From Frankiales bacterium (GTDB lineage Bacteria > Actinomycetota > Actinomycetes > Mycobacteriales > SCTD01), in the NCBI GenBank assembly GCA_025464915.1, contig JAODNF010000040.1, positions 1-7,008 of the forward strand: a stretch of 7,008 bases of DNA, read 5' to 3'. This document shows positions 5,847-7,008 of this stretch, in pieces (position 1 is the first letter of the stretch; each line of letters opens with the position of its first letter). The position numbers and the translations under genes are program-made. The notes under the pieces are model-generated. The model was given only the letters and a program-made list of their open reading frames with translations. It was not told where the DNA came from and searched no databases.

Positions 5847-5935
5847 CCGTCCACACACATGTCCACAACCCGTGGACAAGCCTGTCCACAGCAACACGCC
5901 GCACTGTCCACACCCCGCCCCCAGCGGTGTCCACA
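5847..5935. promoter_or_regulatory. Cluster of six DnaA-box-like 9-mers
   Basis: Compared with the high-GC actinobacterial box TTGTCCACA, the sites are: CCGTCCACA (5847, 7/9), ATGTCCACA (5859, 8/9), CGTGGACAA (5871, inverted, 8/9), CTGTCCACA (5882, 8/9), CTGTCCACA (5904, 8/9) and GTGTCCACA (5927, 8/9). Start-to-start distances are 12, 12, 11, 22 and 23 bp, so neighbouring sites lie on roughly the same helix face. Five point rightward and one leftward. The cluster is in the gap between two convergent genes, so it is not explained by either flanking promoter. No dnaA, dnaN or other origin gene is in the window, so this is probably an off-origin DnaA site (titration or regulation). It ends 18 bp before the -35 of a predicted promoter. 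Confidence 0.75.
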
Positions 5936-5953
5936 GGTACCGGGACCCCGGCG

Positions 5954-5983
5954 TTGACGGGCCTGTTGCCCGGCTCCTAGCGT
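5954..5983 (+). promoter_or_regulatory. Predicted housekeeping promoter for a small RNA
   Basis: TTGACG (5954-5959, 5/6 to TTGACA), an 18-nt spacer and TAGCGT (5978-5983, TANNNT). It predicts transcription starting at about 5989-5991, exactly where the hairpin 5990-6064 begins. No protein gene lies downstream on this strand. Confidence 0.55.
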
Positions 5984-5989
5984 GCTGCG

Positions 5990-6064
5990 CAACGGAGCCC
6001 TCGGTGCTCCGGGTCCGCTCGCAAGGGGAAGGCGAGCAGGCCCGGAAACCCGGGGGCTCTGTTG
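5990..6064 (+). ncRNA. Candidate structured small RNA, family not recognised
   Basis: A 75-nt sequence folds into one long hairpin. The outer helix pairs 5990-6004 (CAACGGAGCCCTCGG) with 6050-6064 (CCGGGGGCTCTGTTG): 15 bp including two G-U pairs. A 3x3 internal loop follows, then 6 bp (6008-6013 with 6041-6046), a bulged U6014, 2 bp (6015-6016 with 6039-6040), a bulged A6038 and 6 bp (6017-6022 with 6032-6037). The apical loop is AAGGGGAAG. The two G-U pairs would become A-C mismatches in a minus-strand transcript, so the structure favours plus-strand RNA. The predicted promoter's start coincides with its first base. The true 3' end is unknown and may lie further right, at or after the hairpin 6090-6139. 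Alternatives are a terminator-like structure or a GC-rich coincidence. Competing pairings exist, for example 6031-6037 with 6073-6079. Confidence 0.5.
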
Positions 6065-6089
6065 GTTCCCCGGCTCGCCGCGCGTCCAT

Positions 6090-6139
6090 CGCCGCCCCGT
6101 GACGTGCGCGGGTGAGGCGACGATGTGACGGGAGCGGCG
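6090..6139. terminator. Second hairpin in the convergent gap
   Basis: CGCCGCCCCGT (6090-6100) pairs with 6128-6139 (11 bp, one bulged A) around a 27-base loop. On the minus strand it lies 84 nt past the stop of the crotonase gene; on the plus strand it follows the candidate RNA. No U-tract is present. It could end either transcript. Confidence 0.35.
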
Positions 6140-6163
6140 TCCGAGCGTCCGAGCGTCCGAGCG
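6137..6163 (+). repeat. 8-bp tandem repeat, 3.4 copies of GCGTCCGA
   Basis: Three perfect copies start at 6137, 6145 and 6153, plus a partial fourth. It lies in non-coding sequence and overlaps the right arm of the hairpin 6090-6139 by three bases. It probably arose by slippage and may vary in copy number between strains. Confidence 0.8.
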
Positions 6164-6222
6164 CCGACCAGCCCACCTCGTCCCGCGGCCCCCGCGGCGG
6201 ACCCAGCTGCGCGGCGGTGGGG

Positions 6223-6996
6223 CTACCTGCCGCGAAAGGCGGCGGGGCGCTTCTCGGCCTTGGCGCGCAGCCCCTCCAGGAGGTCCTCGGTGGCCATCGT
6301 GACCGGCTGGGCGAGCGCCTCCCACTGCAGGGCGCGCTCGAAGGAGGAGTGGCCGCCGTCGCGGAGCGCCTCCACGTGCAGCCGGGTGGCGACAGGAGCG
6401 CCGGAGGCGACCTCAGCGGCCCGCTCGAGCACCGAGGGCAGCAGGTCCTCGTAGACGGCCGAGCACAGCCCCAGGCGCAGCATCTCGTCCGCGCCGACGA
6501 CGCGACCGGTCAGCAGCAGCTCGCGGGCCGCGGCGACACCCGCCACCTCGGCGAGCGTGTACGTGGTGGCCATGCCGGCGTGCATGCCGAGCTGGGCGAA
6601 CGGCACCGTGAACTTGGCGAACGGCCCGGCGTACCGGATGTCGCAGGACAGCGCGAGCGCGGCGCCGGCGCCGACCGCCGCCCCGTTGACGGCGGCGATC
6701 GACGGGACCTCGAGCGTCCGGAGCGTGAGCCAGGTCCGGTAGAAGGGCAGCATCTTGTCCCGGAGGGCGTCGACGCCGAGCCCGCCGGCCTGCAGCCAGC
6801 CGAGGTCGCCGCCGGCGCTGAACGCCGTACCGGCCCCGGTGACCACGACGCACCGCACCGACCGGTCGCCCCGCAGCGACTCGACCGTGGCCCCCCACTC
6901 GGCGGTGAGCTCGTCGGTCATCGCGTTGCGACGGTCCGGGAGGCTGAGCGTGAGCAGGACGACGCCCTCGGAGGGGCGCTCGACAAGCAGGGTCAT
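6223..6996 (-). CDS. Enoyl-CoA hydratase/isomerase-family (crotonase) protein, 257 aa
   Basis: The length is normal for the superfamily. Landmarks in order are LPDRRNAMT (19-27), the first oxyanion-hole segment AFSAGGDL (58-65), the second one VPSIAAVNGAAVGAGAALALSCDIRYAG (97-124), FTVPFAQLGMHAGM (129-142), LLLTGRVVGADEMLRLGLC (160-178), and the typical ending EKRPAAFRGR. The CoA-thioester-binding backbone is therefore intact. Both glutamates of classical hydratases are absent: Ala113 sits at the position of rat Glu144 and Phe133 at that of Glu164. Hydration of enoyl-CoA is unlikely without other residues; an isomerase, another CoA-thioester reaction, or acyl-CoA binding fits better. It is cytoplasmic. 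The start is ATG at 6996-6994 with no Shine-Dalgarno, consistent with the leaderless promoter immediately upstream. Confidence 0.9.
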   Translation of the reverse strand: MTLLVERPSEGVVLLTLSLPDRRNAMTDELTAEWGATVESLRGDRSVRCVVVTGAGTAFSAGGDLGWLQAGGLGVDALRDKMLPFYRTWLTLRTLEVPSIAAVNGAAVGAGAALALSCDIRYAGPFAKFTVPFAQLGMHAGMATTYTLAEVAGVAAARELLLTGRVVGADEMLRLGLCSAVYEDLLPSVLERAAEVASGAPVATRLHVEALRDGGHSSFERALQWEALAQPVTMATEDLLEGLRAKAEKRPAAFRGR

Positions 6997-7002
6997 GCGG
7001 GC

Positions 7003-7008
7003 AGCCTA
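7003..7008 (-). promoter_or_regulatory. -10 element of a leaderless promoter for the crotonase gene
   Basis: On the minus strand TAGGCT (TANNNT) is followed by six bases (GCCCGC) and then ATG. It lies at the very edge of the window, so the -35 cannot be examined. Confidence 0.55.

Noticed and set aside
5632..5934. Minus-strand 100-codon gene across the DnaA-box cluster
   Set aside because: No ribosome binding site or recognisable family; the translation only reads the repeated box sequence.
5847..5935. Chromosomal replication origin (oriC)
   Set aside because: The box cluster resembles part of an origin, but no dnaA, dnaN, recF, gyrB or rpmH is nearby, only six clustered boxes are present, and there is no clear AT-rich unwinding element.
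6052..6068. Signal recognition particle RNA (ffs)
   Set aside because: These 17 bases (GGGGGCTCTGTTGGTTC) match the 5' end of E. coli 4.5S RNA as I remember it. The conserved core with the GGAA tetraloop and AGCAGCC does not follow, and the bases are paired leftward into the hairpin at 5990-6064. It may be coincidence or a relic; an Rfam search would decide.
5970..6080. Minus-strand riboswitch, c-di-AMP type, suggested by GAGCCGGGGAACC
   Set aside because: The rest of the consensus is missing and no suitable gene lies downstream on the minus strand.

Overview
The window is very GC-rich with strong third-position GC bias. Its genes belong to families typical of Actinobacteria: a YlbL-type PDZ protease, a Zincin_2/TIGR03624-type 'zinc metalloprotease', an atypical SDR, an ECF sigma factor and a crotonase. 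Three genes appear to start at leaderless transcripts, which also fits an actinobacterium. I cannot name a genus.

Layout. (1) 1-1050, minus strand: a PDZ/Lon-like membrane protease running off the left edge (1-605), preceded on the same strand by a conserved 136-aa protein (640-1050). (2) 1051-1319: a divergent regulatory region with two adjoining inverted repeats. (3) 1320-2736, plus strand: a two-gene unit of an ECF-type sigma factor fused to a transmembrane helix and an apparent extracytoplasmic four-cysteine domain, followed 7 bp later by a 63-aa secreted two-cysteine peptide. A long hairpin ends the unit. (4) 2930-4290, minus strand: a 71-aa single-pass membrane protein and a C-terminally anchored NAD-dependent epimerase-like protein that lacks YxxxK. 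(5) 4326-5621, plus strand: the zinc-metalloprotease-family protein, divergent from the epimerase across only 35 bp. (6) 5622-6222: 601 bp without a credible protein gene between two convergent genes. (7) 6223-6996, minus strand: a crotonase-fold enoyl-CoA hydratase/isomerase lacking both usual catalytic glutamates.

The most interesting part is region 6. It holds six DnaA-box-like 9-mers in 89 bp (5847-5935), with start-to-start spacings of 12, 12, 11, 22 and 23 bp, close to one or two helical turns. Nineteen bases (5935 to 5954) beyond the last box lies a good housekeeping promoter (TTGACG, 18 nt, TAGCGT). Its expected start point, about 5990, coincides with the first base of a 75-nt hairpin with about 29 base pairs (5990-6064). 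The G-U pairs in that helix favour a plus-strand RNA. I read this as a possible DnaA-controlled small RNA locus, or an off-origin DnaA titration site next to an RNA gene. Neither is a protein-coding feature, and neither is proven.

The second candidate system is the membrane-tethered sigma factor with its secreted cysteine peptide. The pair could form an envelope-sensing unit in which the sigma factor carries its own sensor instead of using a separate anti-sigma factor. Ligand, release mechanism and regulon cannot be read from the sequence.
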